Assembly: GCF_030285625.1 (NCBI RefSeq)
Contig: NZ_CP127294.1
Coordinates: 6,666,001 to 6,730,000, forward strand
DNA length: 64,000 nt
From: Amycolatopsis sp. 2-15
Lineage (GTDB): Bacteria; Actinomycetota; Actinomycetes; Mycobacteriales; Pseudonocardiaceae
Reading direction: 5' to 3'
Part shown: positions 1-8,900 of the stretch, one piece after another
How positions within the stretch are numbered: the stretch's first letter is position 1
How the letters are laid out: the number at the start of each line of letters is the position of its first letter
Position numbers and translations under genes: made by a program
Notes under the pieces: model-generated
Databases searched by the model: none
Told to the model about the DNA's origin: nothing
The model's input: only the letters and a program-made list of their open reading frames with translations

Positions 1-699
1 TTCGTCGACCTTGGGCGCGCCGCGCCAGTAGGCGGTGTTGGCCGTGAACTTCACGTACTCGTTCTGCTTGTACTCGGTGAGCTGGTACGGCCCGTCACTG
101 ACGCCGACCACAGACAGGTCGTCGGTCTTCGGGTCGTTGAGGTCCTTGATCTGCGCCCAGATGTGCTCGGGCACGATCGGCACGTCGAGCAGGTCCATGG
201 TGGCCTGCACGGCCTTGGTCTTGATGACGAGTGTCGTGTCGTCCGGCGCGGCGACGCTCTGGAAGTTGGTGACGTAGTTGCCGTTCGCGGTGCGCGCGGT
301 CTCGTCGGTGAGCATGCGGTTGAACGTGTACGCCGCGTCCTTGGCGGTGACGGGCTGCCCGTCGGACCACTTCACGCCCTGGCGGATCTTGAACGTCCAG
401 GTGAGCTTGTCGGGCGAGGTCGTCCACGACTCCGCGAGCGCGGGCGAGGCTTCGGCCTTGTCCGCGCTCGGGATGGTGAGGAACTCGTAGATGAATCGGC
501 CGACCTGCGTCGACGCCGCGAGCGACGCCGTGAACGGGTTCAGGTGGTCGATCCCGGTCGTGAGCGCCACCCGCAGCACCTTCGGCTGCGCCGGCTGCTG
601 CGCCGCGGCGGTGCCCGCCAGCGGCAGAATCGCCATGGTTCCCGCGGCCAGAACCGCGATGGCGCGGTTCACCCCGCGCCGAACGTGCTTGATCCGCAC
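1..699 (-). CDS. Family 5 ABC transporter substrate-binding protein (partial, N-terminal part)
   Basis: This is the exported binding component of a peptide/nickel-type (SBP_bac_5) importer; the C-terminus lies beyond the left edge. I see a basic N-terminus (RIKHVRRGVNR), a hydrophobic core ending in GTAAAQQ that looks like a Sec signal peptide, then the family pattern: LRVALTTGIDHLNPF, ESWTTSPDKLTWTFKIRQGVKW with SDGQPVTAKD, and later YQLTEYKQNEYVKF. I chose GTG 699 because a GGGGTGG stretch sits 7 nt upstream; the ATG at 715 is in another frame. It is divergent from an M55 and an M20 peptidase gene, which suggests peptide or D-amino-acid peptide uptake. Permease and ATPase genes would lie further left. 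The ligand cannot be named from sequence. Confidence 0.88.
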   Translation of the reverse strand, partial: MRIKHVRRGVNRAIAVLAAGTMAILPLAGTAAAQQPAQPKVLRVALTTGIDHLNPFTASLAASTQVGRFIYEFLTIPSADKAEASPALAESWTTSPDKLTWTFKIRQGVKWSDGQPVTAKDAAYTFNRMLTDETARTANGNYVTNFQSVAAPDDTTLVIKTKAVQATMDLLDVPIVPEHIWAQIKDLNDPKTDDLSVVGVSDGPYQLTEYKQNEYVKFTANTAYWRGAPKVDE

Positions 700-874
700 T
701 TGAAGACCACCCCATCGTCTAGCCCCAGAGCCGAAAAGTAACCACATACCGAGGGAAGGGCGCAATATGTTCCGACAACTGTGCGTGTCCGATCGTTATG
801 TGCGGGGTGTCGTCACCGTGCGTGACCTCGGGTGTTCCGCCGCGGGCCGGACGTAGGATGACTAGAGTGCCCGC

Positions 875-1702
875 ATGCGGATCATGGTCTCGGCGGACAT
901 GGAGGGCGCCACGGGCGTCACGTGGACCGACGACGTCGTGCCCGGCACCGAGCCCTGGCAGCGGTTCCGGCGGTTGTTCACCGGCGACGTCAACGCGGTG
1001 CTGGCGGGGTTGTTCGAGGCCGGCGCGTCCGACGTCCTGGTGAACGAGGCGCATTCGTCGCAGCGGAACCTGTTGCTGGAGGAGCTCGATCCGCGGGCGC
1101 GGATGCTCACGGGCCGCCACAAGCCGTTGTCGATGATGCAGGGCATCGATTCCGGTGTGGACGGTGTGGTGTTCCTCGGTTACCACGCGGGCGCCGGGTT
1201 CGACGGGGTGCTGTCGCACACGTACCTGGAGAACCAGATCACCGGGGTGTGGCTGGACGACGTGCCCGCGAGCGAGGGCCGGCTCAACGCGGCGCTGGCC
1301 GCGGAGTACGGCGTGCCGGTGCTGCTGGTCAGCGGTGACGACCAGGCGTGCGAAGACGCCCGTGACTACGCTCCGGAGGCGGAGCTGGTGCCGGTGAAGG
1401 AATGTGTGAGCCGGTACGCGGCGATCTGCCTGCCGCCGGCGCGCACGGCGGAGCTGCTGACCGCGGCGGCGCTGGACTCGTGCGTGCGGGCCGGGCAGGT
1501 GGAGCGGCTGCCGGGGCGGCACCGGATCGAGGTGGAGTTCGACGCGAGCCACCTGGCGCAGGCGACGGCGGTGATCCCGACGGTGGAGCAGATCGGCACG
1601 CGCCGCGTGGGGTTCGACGCGCCGAGCATGACCGAGGCGATGAAGGCGTTCAAGGTGGTCACGGCCATCGCGGCGGGGGCGGTGCAGGGTATTTATGGCT
1701 GA
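875..1702 (+). CDS. M55 family D-aminopeptidase (DppA-like)
   Basis: A 275-residue protein with the complete M55 metal and catalytic set. D8 and E10 lie in SADMEG, H60 in NEAHSS, H104 in LGYHAG, the probable nucleophile H115 in SHTY and an acidic ligand at E134. In Bacillus DppA these positions bind two zinc ions, and the enzyme releases N-terminal D-amino acids such as D-Ala-D-Ala. Length is typical and there is no signal peptide, so it acts in the cytosol. A -10-like TAGGAT lies about 15 nt before the start. The next gene, an M20 hydrolase, overlaps its end by 8 nt, so the two are probably co-transcribed and act on peptides imported by the divergent binding-protein system. Confidence 0.93.
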   Translation: MRIMVSADMEGATGVTWTDDVVPGTEPWQRFRRLFTGDVNAVLAGLFEAGASDVLVNEAHSSQRNLLLEELDPRARMLTGRHKPLSMMQGIDSGVDGVVFLGYHAGAGFDGVLSHTYLENQITGVWLDDVPASEGRLNAALAAEYGVPVLLVSGDDQACEDARDYAPEAELVPVKECVSRYAAICLPPARTAELLTAAALDSCVRAGQVERLPGRHRIEVEFDASHLAQATAVIPTVEQIGTRRVGFDAPSMTEAMKAFKVVTAIAAGAVQGIYG

Positions 1703-3002
1703 CCTGGCTGATCCCGTCGGGCTGTGTGCCGACTTGATCCGGTTCGACACGACCAACCGCGGTGGCGGGGACTCCGAGGGCGAGCGGGAGGCGGCGGAGT
1801 ACGTCGCGGAATTCCTGGGGCGGCACGGGGTTCCGGCGAAGATCGTGGAGTCGGCGCCGCGGCGGGCGAACGTGATCGCGCGGATCCCGGGTGCCGATCC
1901 GGCGTTGCCGGCGCTGCTGGTGCAGGGGCACCTGGACGTGGTGCCGGCGGACGCGGCGGACTGGTCGGTGCCGCCGTTTTCCGGTGAGGTGCGCGACGGG
2001 TTCCTGTGGGGCCGGGGCGCGGTGGACATGAAGGACTTCTGCGCGATGGTGCTGTCCGCCGTCGCGTCGGGGCTGCGGCCGCGCCGGGATCTGGTGCTGG
2101 CGTTCGTGGCGGACGAGGAGGACAAGGGCGACTTCGGGGCGCATTGGCTCGTCGAGCGGCACCCGGAGCTGTTCGAGGGTTGCGTCGCGGCGATCAGCGA
2201 GTCGGGTGGCTACAGCTACCACGTGCCGGCGGCCGACGGGCGGACCGTGCGGCTGTACCCGGTCGGGACAGCCGAGCGCGGCACCGCGCACCTGAAGCTC
2301 ACGGCGCGCGGCCGGGCGGGGCACGGTTCGCGGCCCAACGACGAGAACGCCGTGACCATGCTCGCCGACGCGTTGCACCGGATCGCCGGGCACCGCTGGC
2401 CGGTGCGGCTGACCCCGACCGTGCGGGCGTTCCTGGACCGCACGGGTGCGGCGTTGGGCGTGCCGGTCGACCTTTCTTCGGGTGCCGCGGTGGACGCGAC
2501 GGTGACGCGGCTGGGTCCGGCGGGTTCGCTGGTCGTGCCGACCGTCCGCAACAGCACCACGCCGACGATGCTGTCCGCCGGCTACAAGGTGAACGTCATC
2601 CCGTCGACCGCGACGGCCCAGGTCGACGTGCGGGTGCTGCCGGACGCGGAGGACGAGCTGTTCGAGGTCTTCGACTCGCTGCTGGGTCCCGGGGTGACGC
2701 GGGAGTTCGTGGCGCACCAGCCGCCCGTGCAGGCGCCGGTGGACTCGCCGTGGTTCGACGCCATGGCCGCCGCGCTGCGTGGTGAGGATCCCGACGCCGT
2801 GGTGGTGCCGTACTGCCTGGGTGGCGGCACGGACGCGAAGGCGTTTTCCAAGCTGGGCATGGCGTGTTACGGCTTCGCTCCCCTGTCGCTGCCCGAAGGT
2901 TTCCCGTACCGCGCGATGGCGCACGGCGTCGACGAGCGGGTGCCGGTGGAAGGGCTGCGGTTCGGGACGCGGGTGCTGAAGCGGTTCCTGGAGTCCTGTT
3001 AG
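1695..3002 (+). CDS. M20/M25/M40 family metallo-hydrolase
   Basis: A 435-residue di-zinc amidohydrolase of the ArgE/DapE/carboxypeptidase-like M20 family. H79 and D81 lie in VQGHLDVVP, bridging D111 in GRGAVDMKD, and the general-base glutamate pair E141-E142 in ADEEDKGD. A dimerisation (lid) domain with GRAGHGSRPND follows, then a C-terminal half ending in MAHGVDERVPVEGL, which holds the last zinc histidine. It begins inside the end of the M55 gene (8-nt overlap), so translation is likely coupled. Inferred role: cleaving dipeptides or N-acyl amino acids. A second M20 gene in the window (35567-36889) is clearly homologous and shares most of these motifs. Exact substrate unknown. Confidence 0.93.
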   Translation: MADLADPVGLCADLIRFDTTNRGGGDSEGEREAAEYVAEFLGRHGVPAKIVESAPRRANVIARIPGADPALPALLVQGHLDVVPADAADWSVPPFSGEVRDGFLWGRGAVDMKDFCAMVLSAVASGLRPRRDLVLAFVADEEDKGDFGAHWLVERHPELFEGCVAAISESGGYSYHVPAADGRTVRLYPVGTAERGTAHLKLTARGRAGHGSRPNDENAVTMLADALHRIAGHRWPVRLTPTVRAFLDRTGAALGVPVDLSSGAAVDATVTRLGPAGSLVVPTVRNSTTPTMLSAGYKVNVIPSTATAQVDVRVLPDAEDELFEVFDSLLGPGVTREFVAHQPPVQAPVDSPWFDAMAAALRGEDPDAVVVPYCLGGGTDAKAFSKLGMACYGFAPLSLPEGFPYRAMAHGVDERVPVEGLRFGTRVLKRFLESC

Positions 3003-3009
3003 CCGCGCC

Positions 3010-4065
3010 CTACCTCCGAGCGGTGCCGGTGACCGGCAGTCGCACCGGGCCGTAGACGATCGCGCGGTCGCGGAAAGCGATCCGGTCCATCGGCACGGTG
3101 GTGCGCAGGTCGGGGAACCGGCGGAAGAGCTCGGGCAGGGCCACGCGCAGCTCAGCGCGGGCCAGCGGCTGGCCGACGCACTGGTGGATCCCGAACCCGA
3201 ACGCGACGTGCTTGCGGGCGTCGCGGGTCCGGTCGAGCACGTCGGGGTCGGGGAAGGCCGTCTCGTCGCGGTTGGCGGACTGCAGCGGGCAGATCACGCC
3301 TTCGCCGGCGCGGATGACGGTGCCGGCGATGTCCAGGTCCTCGGTGGCGACGCGCCGCATCCCGAAGTGGATCACGGCGGTGTAGCGCAGCAGCTCCTCG
3401 ACCGCGCGCGGCACCGCCTCCGGTTCGGTCGCGAGCTTGCGGGCCTGCTCCGGGTCCCGCATCAGGGCCAGGACGCTCATCGTGAGGGTGTTGACCGTCG
3501 TGATTCCCAGCCACACCTGCGGGACGCTGGTGCCGCGCTTGACATACGGGCAGACGACGAAAAGCGGGAAGCTGGCCAGCGCGGCGGGCCACCCGGTGGG
3601 GATGAGCAGTGCCGGCGTGATGACCAGCTGGACGGCGGCGAACACGAGCGCCGCGGCGACGCTGACCTCACCCGAGGGCAGCGGGCGGGATTTGGTGCGC
3701 TCGACCTGGGCGTCGATGTCGCGGTCGACGAGGTCGTTGACCGTGCAGATCGACGCGCGCATCGCGATCGCGGAGAGGCCGAAGAGCACGAGGTCCCCGA
3801 CCAGTGCCCAGCCCTCGAGTGGCGAGAGCGCCAGCGTCCACCTGCCGGGCAGCAGCCAGAGCCAGGTTCCGATCGGGGCCTGGACGCGCATGAGCCGCAG
3901 GTAGGGCCGGATCGGGTCCGGGGCCGCCGCGACGAAGGGTGCCGCGAACCGGCTGTGGAGGAGCCGACGCTCGGGCCGGGTGAGGACGTGGGACACGGGT
4001 GCCGCGCACCTTTCGCCCGAGCCCGGGGGCTCAGGTGGGTTGATCGAGGGGTCTCGCTCGATCAT
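3010..4065 (-). CDS. Chimeric ORF: N-terminal UbiA prenyltransferase half fused in frame to C-terminal cytochrome P450 half
   Basis: An uninterrupted 351-codon frame joins two unrelated families. Residues about 50-187 are the first half of a UbiA-type membrane prenyltransferase: RVQAPIGTWLWLLPG, the first Mg-diphosphate motif NDLVDRDID (110-118), TKSRPLPSG and hydrophobic helices. The second aspartate motif and later helices are absent. From about residue 188 it is the second half of a P450: TTVNTL (end of helix I), ExxR at E224-R227 and the heme loop FGFGIHQCVGQPLAR with Cys296. P450 helices A-H are missing. The junction is near base 3500, at the reading VWLGI/TTVN. Neither half should work alone. 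Start is uncertain: ATG 4065, or GTG 3996, which follows a GAAAGG stretch. Origin may be a genomic deletion or a mis-assembly. Confidence 0.8.
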   Translation of the reverse strand: MIERDPSINPPEPPGSGERCAAPVSHVLTRPERRLLHSRFAAPFVAAAPDPIRPYLRLMRVQAPIGTWLWLLPGRWTLALSPLEGWALVGDLVLFGLSAIAMRASICTVNDLVDRDIDAQVERTKSRPLPSGEVSVAAALVFAAVQLVITPALLIPTGWPAALASFPLFVVCPYVKRGTSVPQVWLGITTVNTLTMSVLALMRDPEQARKLATEPEAVPRAVEELLRYTAVIHFGMRRVATEDLDIAGTVIRAGEGVICPLQSANRDETAFPDPDVLDRTRDARKHVAFGFGIHQCVGQPLARAELRVALPELFRRFPDLRTTVPMDRIAFRDRAIVYGPVRLPVTGTARR

Positions 4066-4171
4066 GCGTCACGGATGGCCGCGGAATTCACTGTCAGTGC
4101 GTAAGAAGACTCGATTGTGGCGGCTTGATGTACGGAGAGTCACAAAACGAGAGCACAGACGGACCGTAACG

Positions 4172-4510
4172 CTAGGCGCGCCAGGCACCAGGCAGGTTCT
4201 GCGGGTGTGTGCGGTCGAGCTCCCCTTCGAGCACGGCTTGGCGGTGTTCGGCGGCTTCGGCGCTGGGCAGGCCGAGGCGTTCGGCGATGCGTTCCCAGGA
4301 CCAGCCGTGCCGGCGGGCCTGGTTGATGAACTCGGGTTCGGACTGGTCGATGACACGGCGGCTGGTCACGACCTCGCGGCCCCACGCGTCCAGCACGTCT
4401 TCCGGCACTTCGTGGCCGAGCTGGGTCGCCATGAGCAGCGCGGTCAGCACGTCGGCCGGACGCACGCCCGGAACGTGCTCGGTGAACCAGCGTTCGAGGG
4501 TCGGGTTCAT
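4172..4510 (-). CDS. Small protein of unknown function with a helix-turn-helix-like C-terminus
   Basis: A 112-residue protein I do not recognise. Its C-terminal part (INQARRHGWSWERIAERLGL) resembles the sequence-recognition helices of small regulators: an arginine-rich helix, then WERIAERLGLPSAEAAEHR. The N-terminal part (VRPADVLTALLMATQLGHEV) looks helical. Its ATG lies one base after the stop of the methyltransferase upstream (TGA-G-ATG), so the two are almost certainly translated from one message. No membrane segment or signal peptide. A DNA-binding or adaptor role is inference from helix pattern only. Confidence 0.75.
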   Translation of the reverse strand: MNPTLERWFTEHVPGVRPADVLTALLMATQLGHEVPEDVLDAWGREVVTSRRVIDQSEPEFINQARRHGWSWERIAERLGLPSAEAAEHRQAVLEGELDRTHPQNLPGAWRA

Positions 4511-4511
4511 C

Positions 4512-5183
4512 TCACGCCTGCCTGGTGAAGGTGGCCCACCAGCGGTTGCCGTCGCGGACGCGGTCGACGGAGACCGGTTTGACGCCGTCGCGGGCGAAGG
4601 AGTCGAGTTCGGCGCGGTTGAGCGGCCAGGGCGGGCCGGCCCAGATCGCGAGGTCGATGCTCTCCTCGGCGAACGCGCCGACCACGAGCGTGCCGCCGGG
4701 GGCGAGGAAACCGGCCACGGACTCGATCGCCGCGTCGCGCACGGACTTCGGCATGGACTGCACAGTGAGGATCTCGACGACGACGTCGAAGGCGTGGTGC
4801 CATTCGGCGGGCGGGTCGAGCAGGTCGGCGGTGCGGTAGGAGACGCGCGTGTCGGGGAAGCGGTTGAGCACGGCCTTGATCGCGCTGGGTGAGACGTCGA
4901 AGGCCGAGGTCCGGTAGCCGGAGTCGGCGAGCAGTTCCGCGTCGTCGCCCAAGCCGCAGCCGACGACCAGCGCGCTGCGTCCCTCGCCGGGGTTCGCCGC
5001 CGTCCAGGCCGCGAGCTCGGGACCCGGTTCGCCCCGGTACCACGGCACGACGGCCTGCCCCGCTTCGGCCGCGGCGTAGAGGGGTTCGAACCACCCCGTC
5101 GGGTCGCCTTCGGCCAGCGCGGCCTCGGCACGGCGACGCGCGGCGTCGTCGGCCGCCGCCTGGTCCATCGCTTCAGGGGGCAT
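4512..5183 (-). CDS. Class I SAM-dependent methyltransferase (TPMT-like)
   Basis: A 223-residue Rossmann-fold methyltransferase. Motif I is ALVVGCGLGDDAELLA, followed by an acidic residue at the end of strand 2 (SAFDVSPSAI), motif II around FDVVVEILTVQSM and APGGTLVVGAFA after it. The N-terminal region GWFEPLYAAAEAG and VVPWYRGEPGPEL resembles thiopurine/halide methyltransferase-like proteins, so a small nucleophile is a plausible acceptor; this is inference. I use ATG 5183, preceded by AAGGGGAG; an in-frame ATG at 5168 is possible. First gene of a two-gene operon with the small protein at 4172-4510, and divergent from the gene at 5329. Confidence 0.87.
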   Translation of the reverse strand: MPPEAMDQAAADDAARRRAEAALAEGDPTGWFEPLYAAAEAGQAVVPWYRGEPGPELAAWTAANPGEGRSALVVGCGLGDDAELLADSGYRTSAFDVSPSAIKAVLNRFPDTRVSYRTADLLDPPAEWHHAFDVVVEILTVQSMPKSVRDAAIESVAGFLAPGGTLVVGAFAEESIDLAIWAGPPWPLNRAELDSFARDGVKPVSVDRVRDGNRWWATFTRQA

Positions 5184-5225
5184 GCTCCCCTTATACCGGC
5201 GGCGGGCATCCGGCGTGCGGGATTT

Positions 5226-5279
5226 CCGGATGCGCCACCCGGCCGCGCACCCTGGTGTGAGTCCGGGTGGCGCATCCGG
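5226..5279. repeat. Inverted repeat with 17-bp perfect arms between divergent genes
   Basis: Arms at 5226-5242 and 5263-5279 are exact reverse complements (CCGGATGCGCCACCCGG and its complement) around a 20-base loop. It lies between the divergent methyltransferase and DUF6924-like starts, not at a gene end, so it would sit in an untranslated leader or between promoters rather than act as a terminator. Part of its left arm recurs after the DUF6924-like gene. Confidence 0.8.
5232..5251. repeat. 20-bp direct repeat, copy 1
   Basis: The sequence GCGCCACCCGGCCGCGCACC occurs here and again at 5747-5766, so the pair flanks the single gene at 5329-5730. This copy overlaps the left arm of the inverted repeat. 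The repeat is GC-rich, but 20 identical bases at this spacing is unlikely by chance. Confidence 0.75.
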
Positions 5280-5328
5280 CCCGACCACGGTGCCGGCTCG
5301 GCTGCGCGGCTGCGGTTCACTGATCACC

Positions 5329-5730
5329 ATGGACCGACTGCCCGACCTCCAGACCAGCCTGCTGATCCGCACGGACTTCGCCGACCCGGCGGGGTGGGAC
5401 GCGGTCCGCACCGCCGTGACGACCCCGACCGAAGAGGATTTCCTGCCGAATCTGCACGTGGTCGACGACCCGGCGTACCGCGACGCGACCGCGGACCAGC
5501 TGGTCGCGCTGGCGCCGGAGTGGGCGCTGCTAATCCTGGCGGACCGCACGGCGCTCGCGTCGGCGGAGCTGCCGTTGCTGGTGGTGCGGGTGAGCCCGCA
5601 CGAGAACGGGCGGCTGCGGGTGATCGCGGAGCGCCTGTGGTCGATCGAGAACAACATCTCGCTGGCCAACATGGACTGGGAGGAGTTCACGTCGTCGGCG
5701 GACGAAGACGGGGTGCTCCGCGGGTTCTGA
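5329..5730 (+). CDS. DUF6924-like small cytosolic protein
   Basis: A 133-residue protein. I believe it belongs to DUF6924 from its opening (LIRTDFADPAGWDAVRTAV) and from LVVRVSPHENGRLRVIAERLWSIENNISLANMDWEEF near the end, but I could not search. No signal peptide, membrane segment or catalytic motif is evident; such proteins often sit alone in actinobacterial genomes and have no known role. I chose ATG 5329 because the family-like sequence starts just after it, although the frame stays open further upstream. The gene is bracketed by 20-bp direct repeats and followed by a hairpin at 5785. Confidence 0.75.
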   Translation: MDRLPDLQTSLLIRTDFADPAGWDAVRTAVTTPTEEDFLPNLHVVDDPAYRDATADQLVALAPEWALLILADRTALASAELPLLVVRVSPHENGRLRVIAERLWSIENNISLANMDWEEFTSSADEDGVLRGF

Positions 5731-5746
5731 CGCGCCGGCGGCCGGA

Positions 5747-5766
5747 GCGCCACCCGGCCGCGCACC
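5747..5766. repeat. 20-bp direct repeat, copy 2
   Basis: Exact second copy of the sequence at 5232-5251, starting 17 bases after the stop of the DUF6924-like gene. The two copies flank that gene in the same orientation. Confidence 0.75.
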
Positions 5767-5784
5767 GCTCCCCGGCGGCGCCGC

Positions 5785-5818
5785 AAGGCCGGATGCGCCA
5801 GCGGCTACGTCCGGCCTT
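5785..5818 (+). terminator. Hairpin after the DUF6924-like gene
   Basis: AAGGCCGGA (5785-5793) pairs exactly with TCCGGCCTT (5810-5818) around a 16-base loop. No clear U-tract follows. It is a probable terminator for the preceding gene and separates it from the GH92 gene. Confidence 0.5.
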
Positions 5819-5851
5819 GTCCGTTTCCGGCCAGGTTTGCCCGCCGGATCT

Positions 5852-5865
5852 TGACATCGATGTCA
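5852..5865. promoter_or_regulatory. 14-bp perfect palindrome upstream of the secreted GH92 gene (probable operator)
   Basis: TGACATCGATGTCA is a perfect palindrome with a central CG, the form typical of LacI- or ROK-type regulator sites in actinobacteria. It overlaps a -35-like TTGACA beginning at 5851 and lies 89 nt before the GH92 start. Repression by a sugar-responsive regulator encoded elsewhere is inference. Confidence 0.5.
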
Positions 5866-5953
5866 CACACGGGTTTCCCTTCCGTAGCGCCGCCGCCGGG
5901 AGGGTTCCCGCGCGGGCGCGCGCCCGACCCGCCCCGACAAGCTGGGAGCAACG

Positions 5954-8900
5954 ATGCCCCGAAGCGCCAGACCCGTCCGCGCCGCGCTGGTCGCGGTCGT
6001 GGCGGCGGCCGGATTGGTCGCCGTGCCGGCGACCTCGACCGCCGAGGCGGACGCCCCTCCGCCGGATTTCTCGTCCTCGTTCGAGCCGTCCGATCCGCAG
6101 CCGACGTGGCAGGACACCGTTGACACCGATGCCGCGGGGCAGCCGCGGACCTCGGGGGTCAACGGCGCGAACGGGGCCACGATCCCGGGTGACATCCGGG
6201 GCAAGGTGACCGAGGCGAGCGCGAGCAGCGAGAACACCGACGGTGGTGAGGTCTCGGCAAACCTGGCCGACGGCGCGACGGACACGAAGTGGCTTTCGTG
6301 GGAGCCCACGGCGTGGGCGCAGCTGACGTTGTCGGAGCCGGTGGCGATCACGCACTACGCGCTCACCTCGGCCAACGACTTCCCCGGCCGTGATCCGCAG
6401 GACTGGACGCTGCAGGGGTCGAACGACGCGCAGCAGTGGACGGACCTGGACAAGCAGTCGGGCCAGTCGTTCGACGCGCGGTTCCAGGAACACCAGTACA
6501 AGCTGGCGGCGCCGAGCGCGGCGTACCGCTACTACCGCCTCGACGTGACCCGCAACCACGGTGACGACATCCTGCAGATGTCGGAGCTGCTGCTGGCCAA
6601 CGACGACGCCCCGCCGCCGCCGTTGCCGAACATGCGCAGCTTCGTCGACTCCGGGCCCACCAGCGGCTACACGAACAAGAACCGCGTGGGCTTCACGGGC
6701 AAGAAGGCGTTCCGCTACGCCGGCACGCAGACCGCGGCCGGGCACGGGTACTCCTACAACAAGGTGTTCGGCGTGAACCTGCCGGTGGTCCCGACCACCG
6801 AGCTGTCCTACAAGGTGCAGCCGCAGCTCACGGGCAACGACCTGAAGTACCCGAGCACGAACGTCGCGATCGACCTGGCGTTCACCGACGGCACGTATCT
6901 GTCGGGGCTGGGGGCGACGGACCAGTACGGGTTCCCGCTCACGCCGCAGGGCCAGGGTGCGAGCAAGATCCTCTACGCGAACCAGTGGAACCTGGTGCGT
7001 TCGGCGGTCGGGACGGTCGCGGCGGGCAAGACGATCGACCGGATCCTCGTGGGCTACGACAACCCGAACGGGCCGGGCGCGTTCCAGGGCTGGCTCGACG
7101 ACGTGAAGATCTCGGCGACCCCGACGCAGCCGGTGAGCCAGCGGCCGAGCGACAACGTGCTGACCACGCGCGGCACGATGGCCAACGGCACGTTCTCGCG
7201 GGGCAACAACTTCCCGGCCACGGCGGTGCCGCACGGGTTCAACTTCTGGACACCGGTCACGGACGCGGGTTCGGACAGCTGGCTGTACAACTACTCGACG
7301 CAGAACAACGCGGACAACCGGCCGCAGCTGCAGGCGTTCTCGGCGAGCCACGAGCCGAGCCCGTGGATGGGTGACCGGCAGAGTTTCCAGGTGATGCCGT
7401 CGGCGGCGGCCGGGGTGCCGGACGCGAACCGCGACGCGCGGGCGCTGGCGTTCTCCCACGACAACGAGGTCGCGCGGGCGCACTACTACGGCGTGACGTT
7501 CGACAACGGGATCAAGGCGGAGATCGCGCCGACCGACCACGCAGCGGTCATGCGGTTCTCCTTCCCGGGCAACGACTCGAGCCTGATCTTCGACAACGTC
7601 AACAACTCCGGCGGGCTCACGCTCGACCCGGCCGCGGGCACGCTGACCGGGTACTCGGACGCGAAGAGCGGGCTGTCGGCGGGTGCGGGGCGGATGTTCG
7701 TCTACGCGAGCTTCGACAAGCCGGTGAGCGCCGGGGCGAAGCTGACCGGCCAGGGCCGCGACAACGTCACGGGCTACCTGCGGTTCGCCGCGGGCGCGGA
7801 CAAGACGGTGACGATGCGGATCGCGACGTCGCTGATCAGCGTGGAGCAGGCGAAGAAGAACCTCGAGCAGGAGATCGCGCCGACGGCCACGTTCGACTCC
7901 GTGCGGGACGCGGCGCAGCAGGCGTGGGACAAGCAGCTGCGGGTGATCGAGGTGCAGGGCGCGTCGAAGGACCAGCTGGAGACGCTGTACTCGAACCTCT
8001 ACCGGCTGTTCCTCTACCCGAACGAGGCGTTCGAGAACACCGGGACGCCGCAGGCCCCGGCCTACAAGTACGCCAGCCCGGTGGCCGCCAAGGCGGGCGC
8101 GGACACCGCGACGCAGACCGGGTCGAAGATCGTCGACGGCCAGATCTACGTCAACAACGGGTTCTGGGACACCTACCGCACCACGTGGCCGGCGTATTCG
8201 CTGCTCACGCCCGACATGGCCGGGAAGATGGTCGACGGGTTCGTGCAGCAGTACCGCGACTCGGGCTGGATCGCGCGCTGGTCCTCCCCCGGTTACGCGG
8301 ACCTGATGACGGGCACGAGCTCCGACGTCGCGTTCGCCGACGCCTACCTCAAGGGCGTGACGAACTTCGACGTGAAGTCGGCCTACGACGCGGCGCTGAA
8401 GAACGCCACGGTGACGCCGCCGAACTCGGCGGTGGGCCGCAAGGGACTCGACCAGTCGATCTTCCTCGGCTACACGCCCAACACCGCCAGCGAGGGCTTC
8501 TCGTGGGCGATCGAGGGCTACGTGAACGACTTCGGCATCGCGAACCTGTCGAAGAAGCTCTACGACGAAGCGCCGGCGAGCGACCCGCGCAAGGCGGAGT
8601 ACCTGGAGAACTACCAGTACTTCACCAGCCGCGCGCAGCAGTACGTGAACCTGTTCGACCCGAGCCTCGGGTTCTTCCAGGGCAAGGACGCGAACGGCAA
8701 GTTCACCAAGACCGCGGCGCAGTACGACCCGCGCGCGTGGGGCGGCGACTACACGGAGACCGACGGCTGGGGCATGGCGTTCACCGTGCCGCAGGACGGC
8801 CAGGGCCTGGCGAACCTCTACGGCGGGAAGGACAAGCTGGCGCAGAAGCTCGACGCGTTCTTCGCCGACCAGGAGACCGCGACGATGACCGGGTCCTACG

